A stretch of 64,000 nt of DNA from Butyrivibrio sp. (lineage in GTDB: Bacteria > Bacillota > Clostridia > Lachnospirales > Lachnospiraceae): assembly GCA_015056575.1 (NCBI GenBank), contig SVGA01000009.1, positions 1 through 64,000 on the forward strand, given 5' to 3'. Below the pieces are notes generated by a model, which saw only the letters and a program-made list of their open reading frames with translations, was not told the DNA's origin and ran no database searches. The position numbers and the translations under genes were made by a program. Within the stretch, counting starts at the first letter, position 1; the number at the start of each line of letters is the position of its first letter. This document shows, piece after piece, positions 27,501 to 36,702 of this stretch.

Positions 27501-29084
27501 TATCCTGAGGATCTTGAAGTAACAGGCACTGATATCACAGTTCCCATCGGTATCTACGATGATCCCGACAGGCAGGCACAGGATGAGTTTGAGATCAACT
27601 TCACCAGGAATCATGCATTTATTCTTGGTTCCTCCCTCAGCGGAAAGACTACTCTTTTGCAGAGCATGATTATGGGTCTGACTACCAAGTACTCGCCTAA
27701 GGAAGTAAATATCTACATCATCGACTTTGCTTCCATGATCATGAGAGTATTTGAAGACCTTAATCATGTGGGAAGCGTAGTTACCATTACCGAAGAGGAT
27801 AAGCTCAAGAACCTTATAGAAATGATGCTCAGTAAGATAGAGCAGAGAAGAAGGCTGTTGTCCTCTAAGGGACTTAGCTCCTTCGGATCCTATCTTGAGG
27901 CGGGATTTAAGGATGAACCTCAGATAATACTGATGATCGAGAACTACACGGTGCTCAGAGCTACTTTCCCCGACTTCGAGGAAAAGATACTGACAATCTG
28001 TCGAGACGGTGTGGCCAACGGTATTTCTGTTGTTATCTCCAACCAGCAGATGGCAGGAATAGGCTACAAGCTTATGACCAACTTCTCCTTCAAGATGTCG
28101 CTTCATTGTAACGACAGGGGACAGTACTCAATGCTTCTTGACAGATGCAAGGTATATCCGGATGAAGTTCCCGGCCGCGGTGTAACCGCTTTTGGTACCG
28201 AGTGTAAGGAGTTCCAGTCATACATTGCATTCTCTACGGGAAAAGAGGTTGAGAGAATCGCCAAGATCAAAGAGCATATCGAAAAGACCAATGCCAGATT
28301 TGCAGGTGCACAGGCAGAGGGAGTTAAGTATGTTCCTGCTGAGCTTACCGAAAAGTACCTGGTACGCAGATTCGGCAGCAATGATGTTGATGACTACAAG
28401 CTTATAATCGGTCTTAGCTATTCCGATACACTTCCGGCTTACTTCGACTTCACCGCCGGAAATATGATTGGAATCTGCGGAAGAAAAGATCTCGGAAAAG
28501 ACAAGTTTATCAAATATGTAGTGAACAAGGTTGTGGCTAGCCAGGCCAAGTCAAAGACTGACTTGTATATCATAGATTCTCAGGACAAGTTCCTTGGAGA
28601 GTTCAGGAGCGGGGACGGAGTGGTTTCCTACTCATCCAATCCTATGGATGTTCTTGATGCTGTTGAGACAATCAGTGAGATTGCATCTACCAGAAGACAG
28701 CAGTACAAGGAAGATCCCGGTATGGCTATAGCGGATCCGCTTATCATGCTGGTACTTGGATCAAAGCAGGTTCTCGAGATAATCCGAAAGGACGAGAACG
28801 TGTTCGAACAGTTCAAGGAATTGACCGCAGGTTTAGTCACAAGCAAAGTATGCATTATGTTCACCGATGTCGATAACGTTTCGGTTACCTCATTGTCGAA
28901 TCCGATATTGAGGCAGCTGAGGGATAGCGGTAGCATTATCTTCTTTGAGAATATCAGAGACATTTCTCTCATAAATATTCCAAGCCAGATAATAAGCGCC
29001 GTTAAAACTCAGGCAAGCGTTGGTGATGCATTTTACATAAATAACTCAAGTATCAAGAGGATAAAAACCCCTCTTGATAACTAA
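24546..29084 (+). CDS. essC: EssC-type FtsK/SpoIIIE ATPase of type VII secretion
   Basis: 1512 residues, the motor of the system. In order: two N-terminal FHA domains (about 1-100 and 105-205), two TM helices (about 262-282 and 290-311), a coiled-coil/linker region, then three ATPase modules. Module 1 has Walker A GTTGSGKS (700-707) with Walker B LLVDEFAEL; module 2 has GSSLSGKTT (1028-1036); module 3 is degenerate, with GRKDLGKDK (1312-1320). The length and domain order match EssC/YukB. In this family the first module is catalytic and the last binds substrate. The ATG at 24546 follows yukD by 3 bases. Confidence 0.95.
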   Translation: MNFKLTIYNNRLYKEVVLTPDSDRITIGTGKDNRVCFLKENFWREFRVEIMKQNESFIASTEDDVFFRNDSSVKEKIHIFNSGDCIEVCDAATERGIVFLDFSEDFGDKQDNYNLQITLGGAPQFTLGGSPDCDIVIGNNAIRGEKVLFKRTPEGFEVDQTKSHYGVMVNGFTPKNQKRIVVENEHFFEYCGSFFYLEGDCIYTSDNGTVTTRFKTFDILPQTNHYHYPQFLRSARQQYLDPDEKPEVLPPKAAPQEPKRNLLMILLPTVITLCLMVFIRGRMMGGNKLFVVYFAATMCVSGAMSVWNYVNSNKEYKQKIALRTKVYNEYMDRKEEELTRLRQEERTLESEKNRSLEETVRNINDFSARLFEKEKDHDDFLNVRIGNGRVESLCQIDFKKQEYVETEDMLMDYPEKMHDKYQFIDDMPVVLELAKCNAIGIVGIRDKLYQILKNMIITVSGQHFYGDVKEFIIMDREDVKFFEWARWFKNFSDEASGSRFIIYDDDSAKSGLEYLYGNLSAREALRDEQLKALNHFVVYVYRSAKFMEHPVKEYVKCANKLGFSFVFFEEYEEMLHNACDKRVFLEPDKNHGFIQDIKDGTKIQYFDYNHISMEVAKSCAKKLAPVYIKELSLESTLTKNISFYQLLGIMSAYDLNLEERWAKSKVYESMAAPLGVKSGDEIIALDLHEKYHGPHGLVAGTTGSGKSEIMQSYILSIATLFHPYDVSFIIIDFKGGGMANQFKNLPHLNGAITNIDGKQIDRSLKSIKAELLKRQALFAKYEVNQIDNYIKLYKEGKAEVPLPHLILLVDEFAELKADQPEFMKELISTARIGRSLGVHLILATQKPAGVVNDQIWSNSKFKLCLKVQDKSDSNEVLHSPLAAEIREPGRAYLQVGNNEIFELFQSAYSGAPAFVQSTNARRKFKISSVDLSGKRTVLYEQKPEKSEASMTQLDAVVEYVADYCKNAQIAKLPDICLPPLEEVIPYPEDLEVTGTDITVPIGIYDDPDRQAQDEFEINFTRNHAFILGSSLSGKTTLLQSMIMGLTTKYSPKEVNIYIIDFASMIMRVFEDLNHVGSVVTITEEDKLKNLIEMMLSKIEQRRRLLSSKGLSSFGSYLEAGFKDEPQIILMIENYTVLRATFPDFEEKILTICRDGVANGISVVISNQQMAGIGYKLMTNFSFKMSLHCNDRGQYSMLLDRCKVYPDEVPGRGVTAFGTECKEFQSYIAFSTGKEVERIAKIKEHIEKTNARFAGAQAEGVKYVPAELTEKYLVRRFGSNDVDDYKLIIGLSYSDTLPAYFDFTAGNMIGICGRKDLGKDKFIKYVVNKVVASQAKSKTDLYIIDSQDKFLGEFRSGDGVVSYSSNPMDVLDAVETISEIASTRRQQYKEDPGMAIADPLIMLVLGSKQVLEIIRKDENVFEQFKELTAGLVTSKVCIMFTDVDNVSVTSLSNPILRQLRDSGSIIFFENIRDISLINIPSQIISAVKTQASVGDAFYINNSSIKRIKTPLDN

Positions 29085-29108
29085 AACACAAGAATGGAGG
29101 AAACAAAC

Positions 29109-29399
29109 ATGGCACAGAAAGGTATGTCAATCAGTGAGGTTGAGGGATATCTCACAACACTGGAATCAGGAGCTGTACGTCTTGACGAACTCACAGAGGC
29201 TGTAGGCAAACTTCAGCAGCCCCTTCAGGATTGCTGGGAAGGCTCAGAGGCTGAGGCTTGCGTAGCACTCATTGGAGATGTTTCTACTAAGATGGTTCAG
29301 ATGGCTGAGGAAGTAAGAAAGATCTACAAGTGGGTTGAGCAGGTTAAGACAAGCTATGAAGAAGCAGCTGCGGCCGGCGCAAGCGCTTACACAATCTAA
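29109..29399 (+). CDS. WXG100 family (EsxA-like) secreted protein
   Basis: 96 residues, two helices broken by CWEGSEA, which holds the WXG motif (W-E-G) at the normal mid-protein place. EsxA-like proteins are exported by EssC and dock to its last ATPase module. The start is the ATG at 29109; the ATG at 29094 contains the GGAGG ribosome site that serves it. It follows essC by 24 bases, a standard type VIIb layout. Confidence 0.92.
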   Translation: MAQKGMSISEVEGYLTTLESGAVRLDELTEAVGKLQQPLQDCWEGSEAEACVALIGDVSTKMVQMAEEVRKIYKWVEQVKTSYEEAAAAGASAYTI

Positions 29400-29425
29400 T
29401 ATGGAAACCGAAAGGAGATAATAAA

Positions 29426-29725
29426 ATGGCACAGACAACAATCAGGGGTGACGTAGAACAGATCGCCCAGAGCGCACAGAAACTTACAGACTTTTCATCA
29501 GATCTTGATGAGACTCTCAAGAGCCTCAAGGACGTAGTAGACGACATCAGCCAAGTTACCTATGGTTCAGCTTCACAGACGCTACTTACAACATACTATG
29601 CTCTTAACAAGGATCTTAGCTCATACGTTACACAGCTTGCAACACTTGGATCAAACGTTAAGACATCCTCAGAGAACCTTGATGCTATCGATGATGCAGC
29701 TACAAGAGGTCTCTCATATACCTGA
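29426..29725 (+). CDS. WXG100-like partner without the Trp
   Basis: 99 residues of amphipathic helix-turn-helix, the same size as the preceding Esx protein, with a strong AAGGAG site. The turn reads VTYGSA, so Tyr stands where the WXG Trp would be. It is probably the heterodimer partner of the 29109 product or a second substrate. I see no signal peptide. Fold assignment rests on size, helicity and context. Confidence 0.75.
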   Translation: MAQTTIRGDVEQIAQSAQKLTDFSSDLDETLKSLKDVVDDISQVTYGSASQTLLTTYYALNKDLSSYVTQLATLGSNVKTSSENLDAIDDAATRGLSYT

Positions 29726-29818
29726 TGGTAAAAATCCGATATCGATCGATATCAGCGGTGCCGGGCGGTGTCAAAGCTGTCCGGTGCATTGAAAAATAAT
29801 AAATGGAGGAAGAAGTAT

Positions 29819-30205
29819 ATGTCAGTTTATGTCAATTCAGATATCGCAGACGGCGGTTCCAGCGATCCCAATGCTGCAAAAAAGGCAGAATTGCAGAGAC
29901 AGATAGATTATTACAATGGAATAAAAAATCAGTTGGATGTTTGCAAAAAAGCGATATCGGACGCGGATAATACAATTGGCACTGATGTTTATGACAAGAT
30001 TGCAGAACCATATAATTTATCTGGGGATGATCTTGACTGGCAGGGAAAGAATTATGATGATGCGCTGTCACAGGTTACTACTTTGGAAGTATCGGTAGGA
30101 GCCTATCGAGGTGAAGTGTCAACTTTGTTATCTGATATTCAGAGAGCTATTGATAAATTAGGTGAAAAAATAACTGAGCTTACAAACGAATATAATTCTT
30201 TATAG
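29819..30205 (+). CDS. small helical protein with WXG-type turn (DUF5082-like effector partner)
   Basis: 128 residues: a long coiled coil, a turn DLDWQGKNYDDA, then a second coiled coil. Size and layout recall YwqH/DUF5082 proteins, which sit upstream of LXG or polymorphic-toxin effectors in Bacillus and act as targeting partners. The start at 29819 follows GGAGG by 9 bases; an upstream in-frame start at 29768 lacks support. From here to about 37800 the DNA is visibly richer in A/T than before. Confidence 0.7.
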   Translation: MSVYVNSDIADGGSSDPNAAKKAELQRQIDYYNGIKNQLDVCKKAISDADNTIGTDVYDKIAEPYNLSGDDLDWQGKNYDDALSQVTTLEVSVGAYRGEVSTLLSDIQRAIDKLGEKITELTNEYNSL

Positions 30206-30220
30206 TAGAGGGAAAAAATA

Positions 30221-30556
30221 GTGAGTGCAAGTACAAAAGATCCAATTGTAATGGAAACAGATGCATATGAAGCATATGTACAGGTAATAGAGGATAGCAG
30301 CAAAGGGCTATTGGACAGTAAAGAATATGTTGCGGATGATCCGCAGTTTACGTCAAATGCGGTAATACCTGACTATGTCACAGCAGATCATGCTGTGATT
30401 GATACAATTTCAAAATTTATGGAAGCACAGACTCTTGTGGTTAAGCTTATGCAGAATGTTGAGAAAAACTATGTCGAGGAAGTGGATGCAAAGAAAACAG
30501 AGGAGTTAAACAAAGCATCCGGAAAGGGAAACGGATCCGGAGAAAAAGGTGGCTGA
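30221..30556 (+). CDS. small helical effector-partner protein (DUF5344-like position)
   Basis: 111 residues, GTG start behind AGAGGGAAA. One helical pair with no WXG motif, ending in a disordered Lys/Gly-rich tail (GKGNGSGEKGG). It lies between the DUF5082-like gene and the giant effector, the slot occupied by YwqI/DUF5344 in Bacillus. It is probably a secretion chaperone or targeting partner. I recognise no family by sequence alone. Confidence 0.6.
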   Translation: MSASTKDPIVMETDAYEAYVQVIEDSSKGLLDSKEYVADDPQFTSNAVIPDYVTADHAVIDTISKFMEAQTLVVKLMQNVEKNYVEEVDAKKTEELNKASGKGNGSGEKGG

Positions 30557-30611
30557 TTGTTTTTTTACCATACACCGCATTAATGAAACCCAAATGTTAG
30601 GAGCATGAATA

Positions 30612-33600
30612 GTGAGTGAAGAATATAAATATAATAAAGAAAAAATAGCAAGTGATGGGGATGATCAGATCTGGAATTATCCAAAGACCAAGGAATATTT
30701 TGATGAATGCTTTTCGCAGTTGTCTGTTTTCAATCTTGTATCTACAGCATTGGCAACAGGACTTAATGATTTTATAAATGATGATGATCATACAGGATAT
30801 GAAGCAGATGTATCCAAGGCATTTGTTAACGAAAAGGTATTTAATTCCTTGGTAGCTACGGTCAGAGCAGTACAGATTCTGCAGGGTAAGATGCAGGGAA
30901 AAGGGTTTGAGGAAAGTACCCCGCTTCTTGAAGATTTTAAAGACACTCTAAACGAGAATGAAAAAGCAATAGTTAAGACAAGTAAACTAAAAAGTGTAAT
31001 TCAAGATTTTTCCGATTACTATACGACATTTAGCGAAAAAGCGTCAACCATAAGTACTCAGAGAGAAGAAGCAAAAAAAATAATTTCAGGTTGTGCTCTT
31101 ATTTCATCGATAGTTGTGGAAAAGCCAGATCCAAGCACTTCGAACCAACATTTTAAGGACTTTGTTTCTATGGATGGGACAGAAGGCTTTGTTCCTACAT
31201 TTCTTAAGGACTATCTGGCATTTCTGGAAGCTCATAATGATGATTTTTCCACTACCGAGTTTGAACAGTTGATAGATCAGATAAACAAGAATCTTGATGC
31301 TATTATTAGTGGCCTTAAAGATGGATCTTTTAACCCTGACACTTATGAAGATGATTTAGGAAAAATTGATTATGATCAGGGAGAGAATCTAGATAAGCTT
31401 GAAACGTATATTAGTGAATATAAGAAATACTTACAGGGAATGGTTCCAAGAGAACAAGTATATGATTATGATCCTATAAACATGAACAGCGGTAACTTCA
31501 TCAGTAAAAAGACAGATCTTATAGTACATGGTCCCCATAGCTTAATGGTCGAGCGCTTTTATAATGCTCAGTCAAATGTGATAGGAGCCATGGGAAGGGG
31601 CTGGACCTTAAACTATGATGAGCACATCTCTAAAGCGGGAAATGGATATAAACTGTATTCTGCAGATGGTAAAGAGTGTGTTTATGAGCCGGCTAAGCTC
31701 GGAAACGATGATGTATATTTGGAAATTCACGGAGAGCCCGGTGTTCTATCGCAGACAGAAGATGGTTTTAGACTCGCTCTCGATGAAGGGAAATATAAGG
31801 AATTCGATAAAGAAGGTTATCTTCTGGCTCTTGGAGATGGTACAGGGAATCATACTACAATTGATTACAACATCTTTGAGAAGATAACTGATGGAAAAGA
31901 TAAAGCTGAAAAAGTAGCGCTTCCAATTAGAATCACCACAAAGGAAGGAACCTCTATTGTCCTATCTTATAACGATAAGGGCCTTCTTGTTATGGTAAAA
32001 GACCATGCGGGAAGAAAAGTATCTTATAAATATGAGGATGCCAATGATCCATTCAAGCTTACATCTGTAGAGACACCCAACGGCAAGGTGAGATCATATA
32101 CTTACAACGAGGAAGGACTTATAACTTCGGCAACAAGGGAAGATGGTGTTGTGGGAGTTGTAAATGAGTACGATGGCTCTCGCAGAGTAACAAGGCAGAC
32201 TATGCCTGACGGGCGAGTTTATTGTTTTAGTTATGATGATGAAAAACATGTCACGCATGCAGTAGAGCCAAACGGATACAGAATTGATTATTTATCAGAT
32301 GAACTGGGACGTCACGTAGGTACAGTATATCCAGATTTGGGAGTGTCGGAAAGATTTGTTTATAACAACAAGGGTCAGAGGATTTCTCACACTGACAAAA
32401 ACGGGTATACAACCAGATATACCTACGATAACAGGGGACATGTAACCAGCATAATAGGTCCGGAAGGGTATAGTGAGTTCTTTACTTACAATGCAGATGG
32501 ACGACTCTATTCAAGAAAAGATGCCGAGGGTAATGTTACTAAGTTTACATATGATCTTGATGGTAATCTTTATTCTGTTACCAGTCCTCTTGGAGAAAAA
32601 GTTAAACTTGATTATGAAAATGGCAGAGTTACAGCCATAAAAAATGCTGATGGTGAGTTGATCACACTGACCTATGATGGAAGAGGCAACATCAGCTCTA
32701 TTGTTGATCCCAGCGGAGTAAGGACAGAATATGAATGCGATATTCTTGGCAGGGTTATTGCTACAAGAAATGCTGATGGAGGAGTAACCAGATACGATCT
32801 TGATGAAGACGACAATATTACAAGAGTTACAGATCCTGAAGGCAATGTAACAGTCTATGAATATAACAAACTGGGAAAAGTTGCGGAAATAGTAAACCCA
32901 GATGGGACCAGAAAAACTTGGCAGTACAATATCAGTGGTAAACCATCTGCTTATGTAGATGAGGATAGCAGAACTACTAGGGTTTATTACAATGTATCAG
33001 GGAAGGAAGAGAGGATAATCCTTCCCAATAATGGGTCTATAAGTTACGAGTATGATCTATCCGGTAAAATTACCAAGGTAATTGATCCCAATGGAAATGA
33101 AACATGCTTTACTTATGATAACGAGGGACATGTTACTTCTATAACCAAAGGTGATGATGAAATTGTTTCGACATCAGCATTTACTTATGATGGTCTCGGC
33201 AGGAGAACATCGGAAAGTGATGGAAACGGAAACGTCCTCCGTTATCAATATGATAAAAACGGTAATGTTGTTTCTATAACAGATGCACTCGGCGGTGTAA
33301 CAAAAAAAGAGTATGATGCCATTGGCAGACTTGTAAAAGAGGTTGATAAGCTAGGAAGGGAGACTCTTTATACTTACGATAGACTCGGAAATGTGCTAAC
33401 AGAAACAGATGCGCATGGTGTAGTTACACAGAACTTTTACTCAGGTAACAAGCTGATCAAAGTAGTAAAAAGGGCTGAAAATGTAGAGCAAGTTATCAAA
33501 ACTATTGAATATGATAATTGCGGACGTATAAAAGAGGTAACTGAAGCTGATGGTTATAGGATTACCTACGGCTACAACAAGAATGGGGAAATAGTATCCG

Positions 33601-36104
33601 TATCCGGTTCTGATGGTAGGAGCCTTAGATATACCCGTGATAGCCGTGGAAGAGTCATCCAGGTAAATGACTCCGGTAAAGTAACATCTTATAAATATAC
33701 CGGTACGGGTCAGATTAAATGTGTCACAGATGCTCTCGGAAATAGAGCTGAATATACATATAATGCCCTTGACCTCATAGAAAAAGTCGAACGCTTTGGA
33801 GATAAAGATTCACTTTTGCCTAAAGTTGATGAGACAGGTCATGTAACATCCTATGAGTATGATCTTGCAGGAAGACTTGTGAGTGTTACAGATGCATTAG
33901 GAAAGCAGGACACCTATTCTTATGATGCTTTAGGATTTTTAAAGAAGCATGTTGACAGAGATGGCTATGAAACTGTATATACCAGAGATGGGAACGGAAA
34001 TGTAATCGGTATTGATTACAAAGATGGGAAGAGTGTAAAGCTCAACTATAATGCTCTTAATATACTGGAGGAAGTTCAGGACTACCTTGGATTCACCAGA
34101 ATAGAGAGCGATATACTTGGAAGAACTTCCAAAGTAACAGATCATAATGGAAGAACAGTTTCATACGAGTACGGAGCATATGACCAGAAGACATCCATAG
34201 TATATCCTGATGGTTACAAAGCGGAATATAAATATGATGCTTTTGGAAGATTAAAGAACGTTGATGATGTTTCTTATGAGTACGATGAGTTCGGAAGACT
34301 TTCAGAGAAGATTTTCCCTAATGGGATTAGGGCTTCCTATGAATATTACCAGGGGGGATTATTAAAAGCAGTAACCAGCAGCGACAGTACAGGATTACTT
34401 GATGAATATCTATACAGATATGATAGTTCATCAATGATTACCGATATTACTCGAAACCGAAGAGGAATGGAGTCGGTTTCAGGTGCATATCATTATGAGT
34501 ATGATGGTATTGGACGGCTTACCAGATCAACCCATAATGGGCAGCTCATGTCGTCATATGAGTATGATGCATTTGGTAACAGAAAACAGATGGTTTCCGG
34601 TGATAGCCAAATATCATATGAGTATGATGTTTTAGACAGGCTTACATCATCTATCATAAAAGATTCTTCCAACAGAGAGGTTGTAAACTCATACAGCTAC
34701 GATAACAGAGGAAATCGTACTGCAATGAGGGTCGGGGACGTACTGAAAAAGACCTTTAGCTTTGATGCCAGAGGAAACATGGTCTTAGCCAAAGATGCGG
34801 ACAGTGGAAGCATCTCATTTAGTTATAACGGCCTGGGAACAAGAGTTGGAAGCCTCACATCAGAAGAGAAAACTGAATATTTAGTAGATGTTTCAAGAAA
34901 CTACAAGAATCTTCTTGGTATATATGCAAATGGCGTATCTGAACATTTCGTCTACGGTGATGAGCTACTCTCAATGAAAACAGAAGGAGATACTTACTAT
35001 TTTCTTCAGGATGAGTTAGGTTCACCAACATATTTGACCGGCACAGATGGGGGGATCGTCAATGCATATGCGTATGATGATTTTGGAAGAAATATAGATC
35101 CCTATACCGGAAAACGAAGAAGAGATCACGCGTATGCTAAAAGCGGGAATATCATACAACCTTTTTCTTTTACAGGATATCAGGAAGACTGTATCTCAGG
35201 ATTAAGCTTTGCACAAGCAAGATATTATGATCCGAATACAGGCCGTTTCAATGCAGAAGATAGCATTCATGGATTTGTTGAGACACCTGAAACATTCAAT
35301 CATTATGAGTACTGCTTTAATAATCCGATAGAGTATGTTGACCTTGACGGAAGATTCCCTTCGTTAAGCGACATCAAAAAGGGTATTTCAGACTTTGCGG
35401 ATAATGCAAAGCAGGCAATTAATGATAACCGGCATATAATTGGTGCTGGAATAACCATTCTGGGTGCTGTTGGAGGTGTAGTTGCAACAGTAGCTCTTAC
35501 ACCTTGTTTAGGCCCGGTAGGAGCAAAAGCTGTTGGAGGAGCCATCACAGGTGGTTTAACTGATCTGGGAGCGCAGGTAACTCAACACGGAACAGATGTG
35601 AACTGGGCACAAGTTGGAATTAACGCTGCCGGAGGGGCTCTTTCTGCCGCGATCCCCGGAAGCGGAGTACTTGGAGCGGTTAAAGATGCTGCCATAGATG
35701 GAGCTGTGGAGCTAGGCTCTCAATTAGTAAGAGGTGAGAAACCTGACTTTAGAGAAGTTGGCAAGACCATGGCGATATCGTTTGGAACAAGTGTAGTCGC
35801 AGATATGTTTGGCAACTTCTTTAATAGAAGAAGAAATCAGGAAATAGACATTACAAGGAAAAGAAACTCAGACATTGTAGGAGAGATTGATGATGCCGAA
35901 GGTTTATTGGATCATTTAAAATCCCCCAGAAGGCTAAAGAAGACTAAGAATCTCATTAAGAGACTAACGAAAGAAATAGCTGATAATGAGGATCTGATTG
36001 AGGAACTTGGCGTCAAGAATGAGCTTGTTTCTCACATAACCGGTAATTTTTTTGGTGCTTTAACCAATTTACTTTTAAATGATATTGCATATGAGGTGTG
36101 CTGA
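30612..36104 (+). CDS. giant RHS/YD-repeat protein, candidate type VII effector toxin
   Basis: 1830 residues, GTG start 8 bases after TAGGAG. Residues 1-280 are helical, have no signal peptide and no strong hydrophobic segment, and would be the export module. From about 284 (YDPINMNSGNF) a DUF6531-like start leads into some 30 YD repeats, up to the RHS core end (RYYDPNTGRF near 1537 and YVDLDGRF near 1576). The last ~250 residues are the variable tip: a Gly/Ala-rich hydrophobic stretch (about 1609-1655), an amphipathic part, then a charged coiled coil. I recognise no nuclease, deaminase or other toxin motif. The RHS shell normally encloses its toxin. It overlaps the next gene by one base, as toxin-immunity pairs often do. 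Confidence 0.88.
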   Translation: MSEEYKYNKEKIASDGDDQIWNYPKTKEYFDECFSQLSVFNLVSTALATGLNDFINDDDHTGYEADVSKAFVNEKVFNSLVATVRAVQILQGKMQGKGFEESTPLLEDFKDTLNENEKAIVKTSKLKSVIQDFSDYYTTFSEKASTISTQREEAKKIISGCALISSIVVEKPDPSTSNQHFKDFVSMDGTEGFVPTFLKDYLAFLEAHNDDFSTTEFEQLIDQINKNLDAIISGLKDGSFNPDTYEDDLGKIDYDQGENLDKLETYISEYKKYLQGMVPREQVYDYDPINMNSGNFISKKTDLIVHGPHSLMVERFYNAQSNVIGAMGRGWTLNYDEHISKAGNGYKLYSADGKECVYEPAKLGNDDVYLEIHGEPGVLSQTEDGFRLALDEGKYKEFDKEGYLLALGDGTGNHTTIDYNIFEKITDGKDKAEKVALPIRITTKEGTSIVLSYNDKGLLVMVKDHAGRKVSYKYEDANDPFKLTSVETPNGKVRSYTYNEEGLITSATREDGVVGVVNEYDGSRRVTRQTMPDGRVYCFSYDDEKHVTHAVEPNGYRIDYLSDELGRHVGTVYPDLGVSERFVYNNKGQRISHTDKNGYTTRYTYDNRGHVTSIIGPEGYSEFFTYNADGRLYSRKDAEGNVTKFTYDLDGNLYSVTSPLGEKVKLDYENGRVTAIKNADGELITLTYDGRGNISSIVDPSGVRTEYECDILGRVIATRNADGGVTRYDLDEDDNITRVTDPEGNVTVYEYNKLGKVAEIVNPDGTRKTWQYNISGKPSAYVDEDSRTTRVYYNVSGKEERIILPNNGSISYEYDLSGKITKVIDPNGNETCFTYDNEGHVTSITKGDDEIVSTSAFTYDGLGRRTSESDGNGNVLRYQYDKNGNVVSITDALGGVTKKEYDAIGRLVKEVDKLGRETLYTYDRLGNVLTETDAHGVVTQNFYSGNKLIKVVKRAENVEQVIKTIEYDNCGRIKEVTEADGYRITYGYNKNGEIVSVSGSDGRSLRYTRDSRGRVIQVNDSGKVTSYKYTGTGQIKCVTDALGNRAEYTYNALDLIEKVERFGDKDSLLPKVDETGHVTSYEYDLAGRLVSVTDALGKQDTYSYDALGFLKKHVDRDGYETVYTRDGNGNVIGIDYKDGKSVKLNYNALNILEEVQDYLGFTRIESDILGRTSKVTDHNGRTVSYEYGAYDQKTSIVYPDGYKAEYKYDAFGRLKNVDDVSYEYDEFGRLSEKIFPNGIRASYEYYQGGLLKAVTSSDSTGLLDEYLYRYDSSSMITDITRNRRGMESVSGAYHYEYDGIGRLTRSTHNGQLMSSYEYDAFGNRKQMVSGDSQISYEYDVLDRLTSSIIKDSSNREVVNSYSYDNRGNRTAMRVGDVLKKTFSFDARGNMVLAKDADSGSISFSYNGLGTRVGSLTSEEKTEYLVDVSRNYKNLLGIYANGVSEHFVYGDELLSMKTEGDTYYFLQDELGSPTYLTGTDGGIVNAYAYDDFGRNIDPYTGKRRRDHAYAKSGNIIQPFSFTGYQEDCISGLSFAQARYYDPNTGRFNAEDSIHGFVETPETFNHYEYCFNNPIEYVDLDGRFPSLSDIKKGISDFADNAKQAINDNRHIIGAGITILGAVGGVVATVALTPCLGPVGAKAVGGAITGGLTDLGAQVTQHGTDVNWAQVGINAAGGALSAAIPGSGVLGAVKDAAIDGAVELGSQLVRGEKPDFREVGKTMAISFGTSVVADMFGNFFNRRRNQEIDITRKRNSDIVGEIDDAEGLLDHLKSPRRLKKTKNLIKRLTKEIADNEDLIEELGVKNELVSHITGNFFGALTNLLLNDIAYEVC

Positions 36105-36625
36105 TGAGTTTTGTTGTTTGCTGTAAAAAAAATATTAAAACTGTTTATAGCGTATTGATTCCGTTTATGGCAGTAGTGGTATGTGCGTGTATTGGATTGG
36201 CTATAAAATATCTGGTTTCATTTAATTCATCTACAAGTGATGAGCGTTTGATGATCCCGATTCTCTTTGTTGTGGCAGCACTAACAATTTGGGGAATATT
36301 TAGTTTTATCAATTCGGTGTCATTAAAGCTTATAGTTGATGAAGACAATATTGAAATCTACTCATCAATGCGAGGACAAAAATATATCAATGTGGCTCAG
36401 ATTGAAAAAGTGGATTTTAGGAGACACCATGATTCTTCAAGGTATGCTCCCAAGGATCGGTATATAATGTATCTTTATATCGAGGGAAAGAGTGTAAAGC
36501 TTATTGAAGATGAGATGGAGAACTTTAAGAAGCTTTGCAGATTTCTTTACAAGAAAAATGTGCCTACAGTAGATGAGACAACAAAAATCAATCTGAAGGC
36601 GCGGGCATATACGATTGCTGAATAA
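36104..36625 (+). CDS. two-TM protein with PH-like domain, candidate immunity protein 1
   Basis: 173 residues. TM helices at about 14-38 and 48-72, then a beta-rich cytosolic domain beginning LKLIVDEDNIEIY that looks PH-like. The start shares a base with the effector stop (TGATG), with GAGGTG just upstream, so translation is coupled. Immediate position after a polymorphic effector makes it the first immunity candidate; membrane placement would fit a toxin acting at the membrane. No family identified with certainty. Confidence 0.65.
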   Translation: MSFVVCCKKNIKTVYSVLIPFMAVVVCACIGLAIKYLVSFNSSTSDERLMIPILFVVAALTIWGIFSFINSVSLKLIVDEDNIEIYSSMRGQKYINVAQIEKVDFRRHHDSSRYAPKDRYIMYLYIEGKSVKLIEDEMENFKKLCRFLYKKNVPTVDETTKINLKARAYTIAE

Positions 36626-36702
36626 TGCTGTTGAAGCTTTAAATGCAAAAAGTGAAGGGGGTTAAGGAGTATCCTTGTAACAAAAATTAGTAGAGGACAA
36701 TT

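Noticed and set aside
29094..29108. Earlier start for the WXG100 gene
   Set aside because: The extra five codons contain the GGAGG ribosome site that clearly serves the ATG at 29109.
30606..30620. ATG at 30606 as start of the RHS gene
   Set aside because: That frame stops after four codons; the GTG at 30612 is in frame and correctly spaced from TAGGAG.
32000..34950. CRISPR-like periodicity
   Set aside because: The regular spacing comes from YD-repeat codons in the RHS protein; repeats are degenerate and there are no spacers.
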